DNA from: Linanthus parryae
Taxonomy: Eukaryota; Streptophyta; Magnoliopsida; Ericales; Polemoniaceae
Assembly: GCA_023055425.1 (NCBI GenBank)
Contig: JALGPY010000002.1
Location: 157,677,345 to 157,741,344 of the forward strand
Reading direction: 5' to 3'
DNA: 64,000 nucleotides
The position numbers and the translations under genes are program-made. Position 1 is the first letter of the stretch. The number at the start of each line of letters is the position of its first letter. The notes beneath the pieces are model-generated. The model saw only the letters and a program-made list of their open reading frames with translations, had not been told where the DNA came from and ran no database searches. Below, piece after piece: positions 9,470-20,480 of this stretch.

Positions 9470-12466
9470 TCTCTTCGTCTTGGGTTTTGAAAACTGGATG
9501 TGGATCTCACATTTGTTGAAATGTGAGGGATCTAAAGAGAAGTAGAAGATTGGCTAAAGGAGAGATAGATCTGCGCGTTGGGAATGGAGCAAAGGTTGCT
9601 GTATTGACCGTGGGCGTGTACGAGATGTATTTGCCTTAAGGATTAGTTTTACAATTAAATAATTTCCATTTTTTGCTTGCTATGAGCAGAAACATTATTT
9701 CTATTTCTTGTTAAGACAGGGAAGGTTTTACTATTTCAATAAAGGACAATTGTTTTTCCATTTACTCTGATAGTATTCACTATTGTAGCGTGAAAATTAT
9801 TTAATGGATTATATATCCTTGATCTAATCAATCATGTCGATAACATAAATACCAAGAGGATTAAAATGAATGATTTAAATCCTGCTTATCCATGGCAGTG
9901 TCGTCTAGGCCATATATACGAGGCGTGTATCTAGACCCACAAGGATGGATTTCTAGACTCATTTAATTTTGAATCATATGAGACGTGTGAAGCTTGTTTG
10001 TTAGGAAAGATGACAAAGTCCCCTTTCAATAAGAAAGGTGAGAGGAATAGGGAGCAATTGGCGCTCGTGCATACTGATGTATGTGGGCCATTTGCCACGC
10101 CCGCTAAGGGTGATTATGTCTAATTCATTATGTTTTCTGATGATTTCAGTAGATATGGATTTGTATACCTTATAAAGTTCAAATCCGAATCCATTAAAAA
10201 GTTCAAAGAATTCAAGATTGAAGTATAGAAGTAGCTTGGAAAAATTATTAAGGCCCTACGATCGGATCGTGGAGGAGAATACTTGAGCAAAGAGTTTGAT
10301 GACTATCTTAGAGAGTGTGGGATAATATTCGAACTCACTTCACCCGGATTTCCACAATGGAATGGCGTGTCAGAGAGGAGGAATCGAACAATATTAGACA
10401 TGGTTCGATCTATGATTTGTCAGACTGATCTTCCATTATCATTTTAGGGCTACGCTCTATTGTGTGCAGCTTTCACCAGTAATCGTGTTCCATCCAAATA
10501 GGTCATGAAGACTCCATATGAGATGTGGAATGGGAGGCGTCCCACAGTGTCCTTCATGAGAATTTGGGGTTGCGATGTCTATGTAAAACGTTTACAGTCA
10601 GACAAGATCGGGCCTAAGTCAGATGAGTGTAAGTTTTTGGGATACCCTAAGGAAACTACGGGATATTACTTCCACAATCTTGCCGAGAACAAAGTGTTTG
10701 TTTCCCGGTACGGCGTGTTTCTAGAAAGAGTTGTCTCTAAAGAAGAAAGTGGGAGGACTGTAGAACTTGCAGAAGTGAAAGAACCATTGTGGATGAACCT
10801 GTTCAAGTAACACAAGAGCTTCGTAGGTCGACTAGAGTGCGCCCGGAGCCAGAGAGGTATGGAATTCTTGTCACTGAGCCTGGTGACGCGTTGCTCATAG
10901 ATGATGAGCCTACTACCTATAGAGAGGAAATGAAAATGACGGACCCTCAAAAGTGGCGCAAAGCCATGGAATCCGAGATGGAATTCATGTATACCAACAA
11001 AGTATGGACTTTAGTGGAACCACCCTAAGGGGAGCGGCCCATAGGGTGCAAATGGGGCTTCAAGAAGAAGACCAGTATGGATTGTAATGTTATTACCTAT
11101 AAGGGCCGATTGGGTGAAAAAGGATTCAGACAGATTCATGGTATACAATATGATGAAACATTTTCACTAGTCGCAATGACCAAATCCATCTGAATCTTAC
11201 TTGTTATTGCAGCTTACTACGACTATGAGATTTGGCAGATGGATGTCAAAATAGTGTTTCTGTATGGGAACCTCCTCGAGGATATGTACATGAAACAACT
11301 TGAGGGTCTTGTGGATCCAGAGCATGCAAATAAAGTCTGTAAGTTGTAACTATCCATTTATGGATTGAAGCAAGCTTCTAGGAGTTAAAATCGATGTTTT
11401 GATGAAGCAGTCAAAGAGTTTGACTTCAACAAGAACGAAGATGAGTCTTGTGTCTACACTAAGATTAGTGGGAGCTCTGTTGTATTTCTGGTCTTTTATG
11501 TGGATGACATACTACTCATTGGAAACGACATTCCCATGCTGCAATCTGTGAAAGATTGGCTAGGAAAGTGTTTCTCAATGAAAGACTTAGGGAATGCAGC
11601 TTATATACTTGGTATCAAGATCGATAGAGATAGATAAAGGAAGCTGCTAGGCCTAAGTCAAATTATATATATAGACAAGGTGTTCAGTCGGTATTTCATG
11701 TAAGAATCCAAGAAGGGATTCTTTCCCATGTCGCATGGAATCACTCTTTCGAAGAATGATTGTCCTTCTAAAGAGATTGAGGTTACCTATGCTTCGGCTA
11801 TAGGATCCATCATGTACACCATGTTATGTACTAGACCAGATGTGTCATACGCATTGTGTATGACCAGCATATATGAGTCTAATCCATGTGAGACTCACTG
11901 GATAGCGGTCAAGAACATTCTAAAGTACTTAAGAAGAAACAAGGATGCGTTCTTGATCTATGGAGGGGATGAAGAGCTGCGTGTAACGGGTTACACGAAT
12001 GCAAGCTTCCAAACCAAAAAGATGATTTCAGATTGCAGTCGGGATTTGTGTATTAACTGAATGAAGGAGCTGTGATCTGGAAGAGTTCCAAGCAAGAGAC
12101 GGTTGCTGATTCTATAACTGAGGCTGAGTACATTGCTGCGAGTGGCGTCGCAAAGGAAGCAATTTGGATTAGGATGTTCCTTACTGAGCTTGGTGTGGTT
12201 CCTTTCACTGTGGATCCAATAGAGTTGTACTGTGACAACACTGGAGCGATCACACAATCAAAGGAACCCAGGTCATACCAGAAATCCAAACACGTGCTCA
12301 CGAATTTCCATATTATTTGAGATATCATCGATAGAGGAGATGTGATGATATGCAAGATCACTACATATGAGATTCTGTCAAATCCTATCACGAAGCCGGT
12401 TGTTTAGCGCAAGCATGAAGGGCACACTAGATATATTGGCATAAAAGATACACTAGATTAGTTCTA
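9470..12466 (+). pseudogene. Element B pol pseudogene (protease, integrase, RT, RNase H)
   Basis: Copia order PR-INT-RT-RH. A protease remnant with GCGSHI lies near 9495. Integrase reads from the zinc-binding start (CRLGHI near 9900; CEAC) through the catalytic core (TDVCGPF near 10075; SDRGGEYL near 10265; QWNGVSERRNRT near 10360) to FLGYPKETTGYYFH near 10640. RT includes DVKIVFLYGNL near 11245, IYGLKQAS near 11360 and an intact YVDDILL near 11500. RNase H carries GYTNASFQT near 11990 and a frameshifted EAEYIAASG region near 12120. Stops at, for example, 10447, 11026, 11192, 11347 and 11634 and several frameshifts make it non-functional. Two segments remain open for about 100 codons. Confidence 0.88.
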
Positions 12467-12470
12467 GTGC

Positions 12471-12481
12471 AAATGGGAGAT
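12471..12481 (+). other. Polypurine tract of element B
   Basis: AAATGGGAGAT directly before the 3' LTR start TGTTGGAA. Element H has the cognate AAGTGGGAGAC. Confidence 0.8.
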
Positions 12482-13795
12482 TGTTGGAATATATGCCGTA
12501 GAGGCAATCTCATTTAGTAAGAACATTACTTTTCACTAGAATATTCATTGTATTATTTATGCGATATTTAATATAACGAAGTCCTTAGATTGCAAACGTG
12601 TTTTTTATTGTAAATATCCCTGGTCAATTATACTGATTAAAAGGACGATCAACTATAGACTAGCAGGGGGTTGGATTGATATAGAGATATCACGATCCAA
12701 CACACAGGTATGCATTAAGGGTAATAGCATACTGGATTGACCCACAACAACGAGGCTACATACGTGTTATGTAAAGTCACATGTTCTTCTTGTAGTTACA
12801 ACGGTATTATCATCCTTAGACTTGAAGTCACTAGAGATGGTAGTCATGTAGATAGAATTTGTCCTTCCCATATAACGGGAGCAAATTTCCATGACAACTC
12901 GAGGGATGGTGCTTATAGAATCTGGCCAGACTTAGATAAATAAATATAGGATATAGATGTTATCTGCATGGATAATAGTATTCCCAGGATTAAGAAACTA
13001 TGGATTGGATATACGAGTATGACTTGTATGTCTCGTGTCCAATCTGGATATAGAGACAAAGGGATGTGACAATACTTTCACAAGTTTTGTCAAATTAATG
13101 GATATTCTATTAGTTGGGTGGCATGGATGTGTTGCTAGACACAACTCCATGTTAGTCATCTTTACTACCGACTAAGTAGATACCTATGTGGTCACACGCC
13201 ATATGGATTAAATTAGACTTGGGAATTAATTAATATGATTAATAAAATAGAAGGATTAAGACGCAACTACTTGCAAACTTAGTAGGACTAATTTGCAAGT
13301 TGGACTAATCCGTGTATGGACATGATTAAGATTGGGGCCTTTATGTAGTTTGTAAGGAGTTGTTGGACTATATAAAGGACACTCCAAGCTTATTTGTCTC
13401 ACTAATGCGAATAACATACATTGAGTGAGAGAGAACAAAGGAATGAGAGAGAACAAACACAAGATTGACGAAACCCCCTTGTATCGTCCCCTACCCGTCG
13501 GCCATAAGAGGAGACCGAGCCTCCCTGTGGTCTCCGTTGTGTGATTCTTCTTCTTCCTTCTTCCACCGGTCGCTAGAACAAGACGTGGAGGAATCTAGAT
13601 CTTGATCCTAGGCGTGCACTAGCTGTAGAGATGCAGACAATATTTTGCGTTTGAAGTCATCAGAGGAGACAAAAAAGGTAATTGTTACTAGAACCTTCAC
13701 TATCGTTATGATGTCTCTTACTGTGATCCTTGGAGGGTCTTGTGCGGATCATTATTATTGTTTTTCGGATGCTTAATCCGTTACAAAACCCTACA
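12482..13795 (+). repeat. Element B 3' LTR (1314 bp)
   Basis: Starts TGTTGGAATATATGCC and ends CCCTACA. It has the same order of blocks as the 5' LTR, with a TATA box at 13369-13376. It lacks roughly 80 bp present in the 5' LTR, most visibly the segment corresponding to about 5770-5850. Confidence 0.88.
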
Positions 13796-14431
13796 ATTAA
13801 ACTAGGATAAGCCTCAGAAGAAGGGTTTAACATCTTCCAAAAAAAAGATTCTCTAAGCTTTCTCATGCAATCAATGTCCAGTTTATCTAATAACTCTTCA
13901 AAATCACACTACAGTAAGCTATCTTTGAAGATGCATAACCGTCCATCCATACACTCCTAACTTATGAACTTATAAACCAAGATCCAGGAAGAAAATTCTT
14001 ACCATGTCCAGAAACTTTCTTCTTTGCCTTCACAGCACTATGCTTGACTTTTGTCTTCTTTTTTAAATTCTGATCATCCTTCTCCTTATCTGGCTTCTTC
14101 TTTGGAGTCTGATCATTATTCTTATACTCTTGCTTCTTCTTCTTCTTTTCTCCTCCTTTCTTTTTCTCCTGAGTTTTATCACCCTTTCCTTCTTGCTCTA
14201 TCCCTGTTCCTGCATGACTTCTACCTATTCTTCCTAAAATTCAGACTCTATTTCCTGCACTCCCTTCTTCTTTTTGATCTTCTTTCTTGGAGGAGAAGCT
14301 TCTCGAATGCTCCCAGTCCTCTCTGAATCTGACTCATAGATTGCTATCTCAGTCTTCCTATTGGCCCTTCTCTTCTTTCCCATGTTTGATCCCTGAACTT
14401 TCTGCTGAAGCCTCTGCGATTTTCGCTCCAT
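13796..14431 (-). pseudogene. Element A third ORF, N-terminal half
   Basis: Continuation of the third ORF of A to the right of element B. The ATG at 14431 starts MERKSQRLQQKV, matching the starts in C (MERKSEMIKQ) and D (MERKSARIQQ). That three-way match fixes the start codon. An arginine/lysine-rich nuclear-localisation-like stretch (KKRRANRKTE) and a Ser/Asp/Glu patch follow. The reading frame breaks at 14234, and later parts are recognisable only in shifted frames down to B. Function unknown; the composition suggests a soluble, possibly nuclear protein. Confidence 0.65.
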
Positions 14432-14882
14432 TGGGTGTAGGGTTTTAGAAGAAATAGAGGTAGATAGAAACGAAGATATATATATTGAGATGGAGAGAAA
14501 AATCCCCGAAGTAGTGGCTTAAAAATAGGAAATTACTGAACTGATTAAGTTTAAAAAGTACTCTTTTTTTTAAAGTACATGCAAAATCATATCTAAAGGA
14601 TATTTTGAGATATTTTAAGATAATTTGAATAAATCTTTGATTAATCAAAATATTCTGAAATTATCTATTAAGATAATACAAAATATTTACTGATCCAATT
14701 ATTCAAAAAAAGAAAAAAGTTGATTAATCTCCAAAGCTTTGAAGTAGAAGTCCAAAGCTTTGGGATACTGCAGATTTAACAGAAAACTTCAAAGCGTTGA
14801 AGCATACTTCCAAGGCTAGGAAAGCATGATTCCAGGGCTTTGAGATTTTCAAACATAGCACATATATGATCTAATACTTCCC
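14432..14882 (-). other. Spacer between pol and third ORF of element A
   Basis: About 450 bp, AT-rich, with no ORF. It holds clustered CAAAGCTTTG palindromes (about 14733-14762). Spacers of 437 and 439 bp occupy the same place in C and D, so the third ORF is not expressed by simple read-through of the pol stop. Confidence 0.7.
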
Positions 14883-16623
14883 CTAAACCAAAGCATCCTT
14901 CCTTAGCATGCCCAATTCAAGCCTTAGAAATGCAGACCTCTCATCTGGAATATTTTAGTGAAAATATCAGCAACTTACATAGCAGTAGATATAAAAGATA
15001 AAGACACATCACTTTTCTCAGCTTGATCCCTTATGAAATGGTGTCTTACATCAATTTTCTTAGTTTTGTAGTGTTGCACAGGGTTCTTTGTAATTGAAAT
15101 GGCACTTGTATTGTCACAATAAATAGGTACTTCTCTGAAATCATAGCCAATGTCTCTTAGTTGTTGTGCAATCCACAACACTTGTAAGCAACAACCTCCA
15201 GCTGCAATGTATTCAACTTCTGCAGTTGATAGGGATACTGAATTCTGCTTCTTTGAATGCTAGTTGATTAGTGATCAGCCAAGGAATTGGCAACACCCTC
15301 AAGTGCTCTTCCTATCAACTTTGTATCCTGCAAAGTCTGCACGTGAATAAGCACTCAAAAATAAATTGGACCTTCTTGGATACCAAAGACCCAAGTCTTT
15401 GGTACCATTTAGATATCTAAAGATCCACTTGACAGCAACTAAGTGGCATTCCTTAGGATCTGCTTGAAACCTTACACACATATAGACACTAAACATATTA
15501 TCTAGTCTACTAGCAGTTAAGTACAACAATGAATCAATCATACCACTGTATTCTTTTTGATTCACACTCTTACGATTTGTATCCTTATCTAAGGATAATG
15601 AAGAACTCATGGGAGTTTTAGCTACCTTGGACTGGGACATATTGTACTCATTGAGCAAGTCCTTGGTATATTTTCCTTGATGCACATAAAATCCTTTCTG
15701 CATTTGATGTACACGAAGTCCAAGAAAGAAATTTAACTCTCCCCTCAAGCTCATTTCAAATTCATTGCACATTAGACTTGAAAACTCTTTTGATAGAGCA
15801 TCATTAGTAGAACCAAACAATATATCATCCACATAAATCTGCACTACTAAGATGTCTTTTTGATGAGTCTTAATGAAAGGAATTGTGTCTACTAGGCCTC
15901 TCTTAATATAATATTCAAGTAAATACTTTGAAATTCTGTCATACAAAGCCCTTAGAGATTGTTTAAGGCCATAGATAGTTTTTAATAACTTGTAAACGTG
16001 ATCAGGAAAATTGCCATCTTCAAAACCAGGAGGTTGAGCAACATATACTTCTTCTTGTAAATAACTATTTACGAAAGAACATTTGATATCCATTTGATAA
16101 AGCTTTATATTTTTATGAGATTCAAATGCAATAAGTATTCTGATAGCTTCTAACCTGGAAATAAGAGAAAATGTCTCCTCATAATCAATACCTTCTTCTT
16201 GATTATACCCTTTTTGCCACAAGTCAGGTTTTTGTTCTTTACCAACTTACCATTTTCATCAAGTTTATTTCTGAACACCATCTGGTGCCAATAACTGATT
16301 AAGTCTCTTGCCTAGGAACTAGATTCCATACCTTGTTCCTTTCAAATTCATTCAGCTCACTCTTTATTCCAATGATGCAATCTGCATCTTGTAATGCCTC
16401 CTTTGCATTAGTAGGTTCAATAAATGATGCAAAAGCACTGAAGGCACACAATTTCTTCAATGTATACAAGTGGTTGGATCTGAAATAATATAGTCTGTTG
16501 GATGAGCCGACAAATATTTGAACTTCTTCCTTGGTATCCAGGGTTCTGATTCTCCATCAATCTTTCCAATCCTTTGAGAACTTGATGCAGTAGCAGGAGC
16601 ACTTTATGTTCTTTGAAATTCAA
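14883..16623 (-). pseudogene. Element A pol pseudogene (RT-RNase H; 5' part deleted)
   Basis: C-terminal part of a SIRE-type Copia polyprotein. From the right: residues just upstream of RT (about 16623-16230, frames broken), then 307 open codons (16222 to 15299) with [33 protein letters not shown] and the intact catalytic YVDDILFGS near 15825. RNase H follows, broken near 15298 and resuming at 15181 with VPIYCDNTSAIS. Pol ends at the stop at 14883, matching D at 30313 and C at 22300. Gag, protease and most of integrase are absent because the sequence jumps into LTR at about 16624. The RT domain is the best preserved of the three SIRE copies next to D. Confidence 0.85.
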
Positions 16624-17544
16624 AAATTTCCCCAAAGCTTTGGAGCGTCCCTGTGTTGTGCAGAATGAAATGCAGATTTTTTAAAGAGATGAACACATTG
16701 TTTTCTTATGAAGTTCAGCCACCAATGGGCCTACTCCCACTTGGGGGATACTATCCCTCCAGGATTTGAACAACTTCTTATTAATCACAGACTTAGCCTA
16801 AGATCTCAAGCCTAAATGAACTACCTTACACTTATATAGCTTGTGGTTCCAAACCTATCTGGTTCCAGGTAAAATCTAGTGAAACAATAAAAACCTCTTG
16901 CTGTTCACTTGAACAACTAACTTGCGAAATTTGGGTTAGGTTATGAAATCTAATGAATTATACAATGAAAGAACATGAAAGAAGAACATAGAAAACAGAT
17001 AAGCAGTTAAGCTTGGAAGTTTTCTTCACATCTGGATTGATTGATCTTCTGCAATGATGAATCCTTGAATAAGTAAACAGCTGATTGATGATCTCCCTTG
17101 AATGTTTTCTCTTCATTTTCTTTGTAAATAAGTTTCACTACTTGCTTGAAATTCAAATCCAGTATATAACGAAATTCAGCAACAACTTGAGAGATTTTAG
17201 GAGCAGACTTCCTACAAATCCTCAACCGCTAACAGCTTCATTCAACATCTATGTTTGAATAGCTGATTTGATTTTTATGCAGGTTTGACCAACGAACATC
17301 CCTGTAAAACTTGATCACTAGGTAACATACAATCCAGAGAGAAAATAGCATAAATATAATGTCTATTTGGCAGGCCATTTAAACCAATACGCGGAGCTAT
17401 ATTATGAGTATGATCAACAAATAACTATACCAAAAAAATAATCAAGATCAAGAAAATAACTTAGAATAAATTAAAGATCAAGCATAAAGATTGATATAAC
17501 ACCCTGCACTAAGAATCTGTTAGCCAAAATGTCACAGATATAAA
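16624..17544 (-). repeat. Element A 5' LTR, internal fragment
   Basis: Matches the 3' LTR positions 2581-3502 over its whole length (about 920 bp), including CCCCAAAGCTTTGGAGC and TTAGCCAAAATGTCA. Both LTR ends are missing: the left end was removed by the deletion that also took gag and integrase, and the right end stops at the Athila-like fragment. Confidence 0.85.
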
Positions 17545-18632
17545 GGACACGATCTAACCACAAGTGTATGGCCGTCGTGTGTAGTAATATCCGAAAATTC
17601 GGGTTTATCGAACCTAAGGGACCTGTTGTGAACTAATTAGTATGATTAACTTTATGTGGGCTAGCAATTGAGAGAATTTTCTAAACTAGATAATTGAAAA
17701 GACAAAGAAAATATTTAAATATGGAGAATTTATATGGGAGAAACAACCAGGACACCTCGCTTGGGGAATTGCTAGGATTTTCCTGTTGACATCGTTCTAC
17801 GATTTGTGAAACACAGACGGAGTTTACCTTGACAATCGAGCAATACTAACTCACCGAGTTACCATGTGAGCATCCTATGCCTAGGTTAGATTAAAACCGA
17901 GTTACCAAGTTCTAACGATCCCTAAACATGCATGAACGATGAATTCTACTCTAACGATCCCAATTCTTGCTTTCACTAAGAACTGGTGATTGTTTGCATT
18001 TCCGAATTAACAATTACCGAGTTACCAAATAATTGCAAACTAAGTTCTAGCTAACAAGACATCTCTAATTAACAAGATGAGATGAAGATCACAAAAAAGT
18101 CATAGAAAACGTAAATTCTATCAATTAGGTTTAGCAAAACATGAATCTCAAATCATAAAACACATAACCAAATTGAAAACCCCAACCCCAAACTCGGGTC
18201 CTGATTACGTAGTTTAGCCACTCATCGTAACAAAAACAATACAGAAATCCATAAAGTTCATGATATACGAGAGAGATAACGAGGGTTTAGAGGAATTAAA
18301 CGAATTGTTCCGCGCTCCCGAGCCTCCAAAGCCTCCAACGTGAGCCCCTCCTTCTGCATTTAGTGTTCTGCATTATCTGACTGATCAAACCTGACCCACT
18401 GGTCACGTTTTATATTTAGCAACCTGTAAGATCAAAGCAGTTTCAATGTTTCAAAGACTTGAAATAGCTAATCTATTTCAAGGCCTTGAAATAGCTTTCA
18501 AAGCCTTGAAACTGACTAAGAATTATAAGCATCTTTTCTGTTTCTGTTTGAACTCCTAAACCCTTGTTCCTAATCTATTGTTACTTGATGATAAAAGACA
18601 AACTATTTTGATATGTTTAACACCATCTAATC
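17545..18632 (-). repeat. Athila-like LTR fragment (E)
   Basis: The left edge GGACACGATC resembles the LTR start TGACACGAAT of element F. It is followed by the same pattern: a CAAGTG-ACGG-TCG stretch, then GG-TT-TCGAACC--AGGGA, then a stretch with repeated GAGTTACC. The sequence otherwise differs, so this is a different family of the same kind. No priming site or coding region. The right edge is the LTR of element C. It contains the 22-bp palindrome at 18473-18494. Confidence 0.55.
18473..18494. repeat. Perfect 22-bp palindrome
   Basis: Symmetric about AAGG|CCTT and flanked by further CTTGAAATAG / CTTTCAAAGCC copies (18450-18512). The core TCAAGGCCTTGA is the motif seen all through the SIRE elements, here outside them. 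Confidence 0.9.
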
Positions 18633-20119
18633 TGAAAGTGTTTAATGTAGGTGTAATAGGTATAATAATACTCTAGAAGGGGGGGGGGGGCTTGAATAGA
18701 TTATGCTAGCTTTTGCCAAAAATCAAGTTTTTGAAACTTTAGTAGAACAATCTGTTGATATCTCAAAGCTTTGAAAGAGATTTGAGAACCTTAAAGATAT
18801 AACAGCAAAGTACAGAGGCTTCAAAGCGTTGAGACTTGTAAAGCTCCAAAGCTTTGAAACTTCCAATTTAAACTCCAAGTAAAAGCAATAAAATTAAATA
18901 GCAAGAACACATATATTTTACAGAGTTCAGTCACAATTGGACCTACTCTCTGCCTGAGGGATCTAATAGCTCAAAGATTCAATCACAACTTCTTATTAAT
19001 CACCTAGATTTAGCCCAAGATCTCAAGCCTAAGTGAGCTACCTTACACTTATACAGCTTGTGGTTACCAACCTATCTAGTTACAGGCTACAACATGTTGA
19101 AACAATAAGAACCTCTTGTGGTTCACTTGAACAGCCAAACTACTAAGTTTAGTGAGGTTTTTGAGATGAAGAATAAATGATACAATTGAGTACTGAGAGA
19201 AGAACTCTGAAAGAATAAGATGTTTAAAGCCTGGAAGAGTTCTTCCAGATTTGAATGATCTCCAGCCTGCTTGAATTGAATCCCTGAATGATTTGAAGAG
19301 TTGTATGTAATTGATCTTCCCAGACGATTTCCCTCTTCAAAATCATGACCTCTGTGTCTCTAATAAGTCTCTACAATTCACACTTAAGTAGCTGTTTTCA
19401 GTCTGCAACTAACTTGAGAGATTTCAGGAAACGAATTCCTAAAACATCTCCTATCTGATAAGTTCCTGTTAACGGCTCAATTTGAAAACATTCCTGATCT
19501 GTTTATGGACGTTGGAGAGTCCAACAAACCTGCAAATACTTAGCAAACAAGATCAAATAACAATACAAACTAGCAAAGAGATCTGCTTGAAACAACAGCT
19601 AACCATTAAAGAGAAAATCATTCTAGACTTGTCTGATGATAATTCTGAGTTAACAAGTATATTCAATCTCATAAATATATCAAATAACCAATATAGATTC
19701 CACAATAATAGACAATAAACAGCATGTAACAACATCCAGGTAACATTGAATCCATCTGCACACAGAAGGATGGTTAGTAGAACTTAGCAGTAAAGAGTGA
19801 ATACAATATCTCAAATCTTTGAAGCTTTGCCTGCAAACTTCACCAGAATGTATATTGGATTTTCAATCCAACTTAATCTTAGAACATAGATTGCTGAATA
19901 TAATTATATAACTAAACCAATCATTATCAAAACATAACCAGAAACCTACACAAAATAGTTAGATAATACAGCATATATGAACTGCTACAGTAACTCAAAG
20001 CTTTTAAGCTTTGGTACTTAGAAATTTCTTATGCTTGTGTTTCTGGCTTTCATCATCAAGGAGCTAAGCTCTCTGCCTGTATTTTCATATCATAATATCC
20101 ATGATATTCAGACTTATCA
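18633..20119 (-). repeat. Element C 3' LTR (1487 bp)
   Basis: Plus-strand ends TGAAAGTGTT and ACTTATCA; polypurine tract adjacent at 20120. Pairs with 59241-60738. A run of G at about 18680 is 12 long here and about 4 in the partner. Confidence 0.88.
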
Positions 20120-20139
20120 ATCTCCCCCTTGATGAAAGA
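20120..20139 (-). other. Polypurine tract of element C
   Basis: Minus-strand AAGGGGGAGAT immediately before the LTR start TGATAAGTCTG. The 340 bp from here to the third ORF (20140-20480) hold no gene. Confidence 0.85.
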
Positions 20140-20480
20140 CAAACCACATTATCTGAATATTGATATCCTGCAACTTACAAATAGCAGTAAATAAATCACA
20201 GATCATAAATTCAAAAACCACAAAATTGCATAGATAAACATGTACCAAATCCATAATTTATTACACGCCGTAAAATTAGATACTAAACATCTTAAAATCT
20301 AGTAAAAAAACATTAAAATAAAAATAACACCATATGTAACACATAATCTTCTCCCCCTTTTTGAATTTCATCAAAATAGTTGAAGAAAACGTTGGATGTG
20401 GCCTGAGTTTTTAAAATAAATTAGGAATAATAACCTAAGCTTCAGAACTGAAAAGAGTAGAAAGAATATAGAGATAAGGT

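Larger units (their letters stand above)
5420..13795 (+). mobile_element. Element B: Angela-type Copia element, decayed, inserted in the third ORF of A
   Basis: Plus-strand order: 5' LTR, tRNA-Met primer-binding site, a 1.75-kb leader, gag, protease-integrase-RT-RNase H, polypurine tract, 3' LTR. The LTR start TGTTGGAA followed by a GAGGCAATCT block is characteristic of Angela/BARE-like elements, and so is the RT-RNase H sequence (GIKI, PMSHGITLSK, CTRPDVSYAL). Flanks are GTCAA (5415-5419) and ATTAA (13796-13800). Aligned to the uninterrupted third ORF of D (GTTAA near 29266) both fall on the same five bases, so they are a decayed target duplication. Coding regions carry many stops. Confidence 0.9.
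2378..17544 (-). mobile_element. Element A: SIRE/Maximus-type Copia element, 5'-deleted, split by element B
   Basis: Minus-strand order: a truncated 5' LTR (17544 to 16624), part of pol, a roughly 450-bp spacer, a third ORF split by element B, a polypurine tract, and a complete 3' LTR (3850 to 2378). Primer-binding site, gag, protease and most of integrase are missing: pol runs straight into the middle of the LTR at about 16624. Without B the remnant is about 6.8 kb against roughly 10.3-10.5 kb for the related elements C and D. The left flank GTCCC (2373-2377) would be one target-site copy; the right copy was lost with the 5' end. Confidence 0.85.

Noticed and set aside
17545..18632. Left half of the same Athila-like element as 60739-61531, split by C
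   Set aside because: The left piece is in minus orientation and the right piece in plus orientation, and no shared target duplication joins them.
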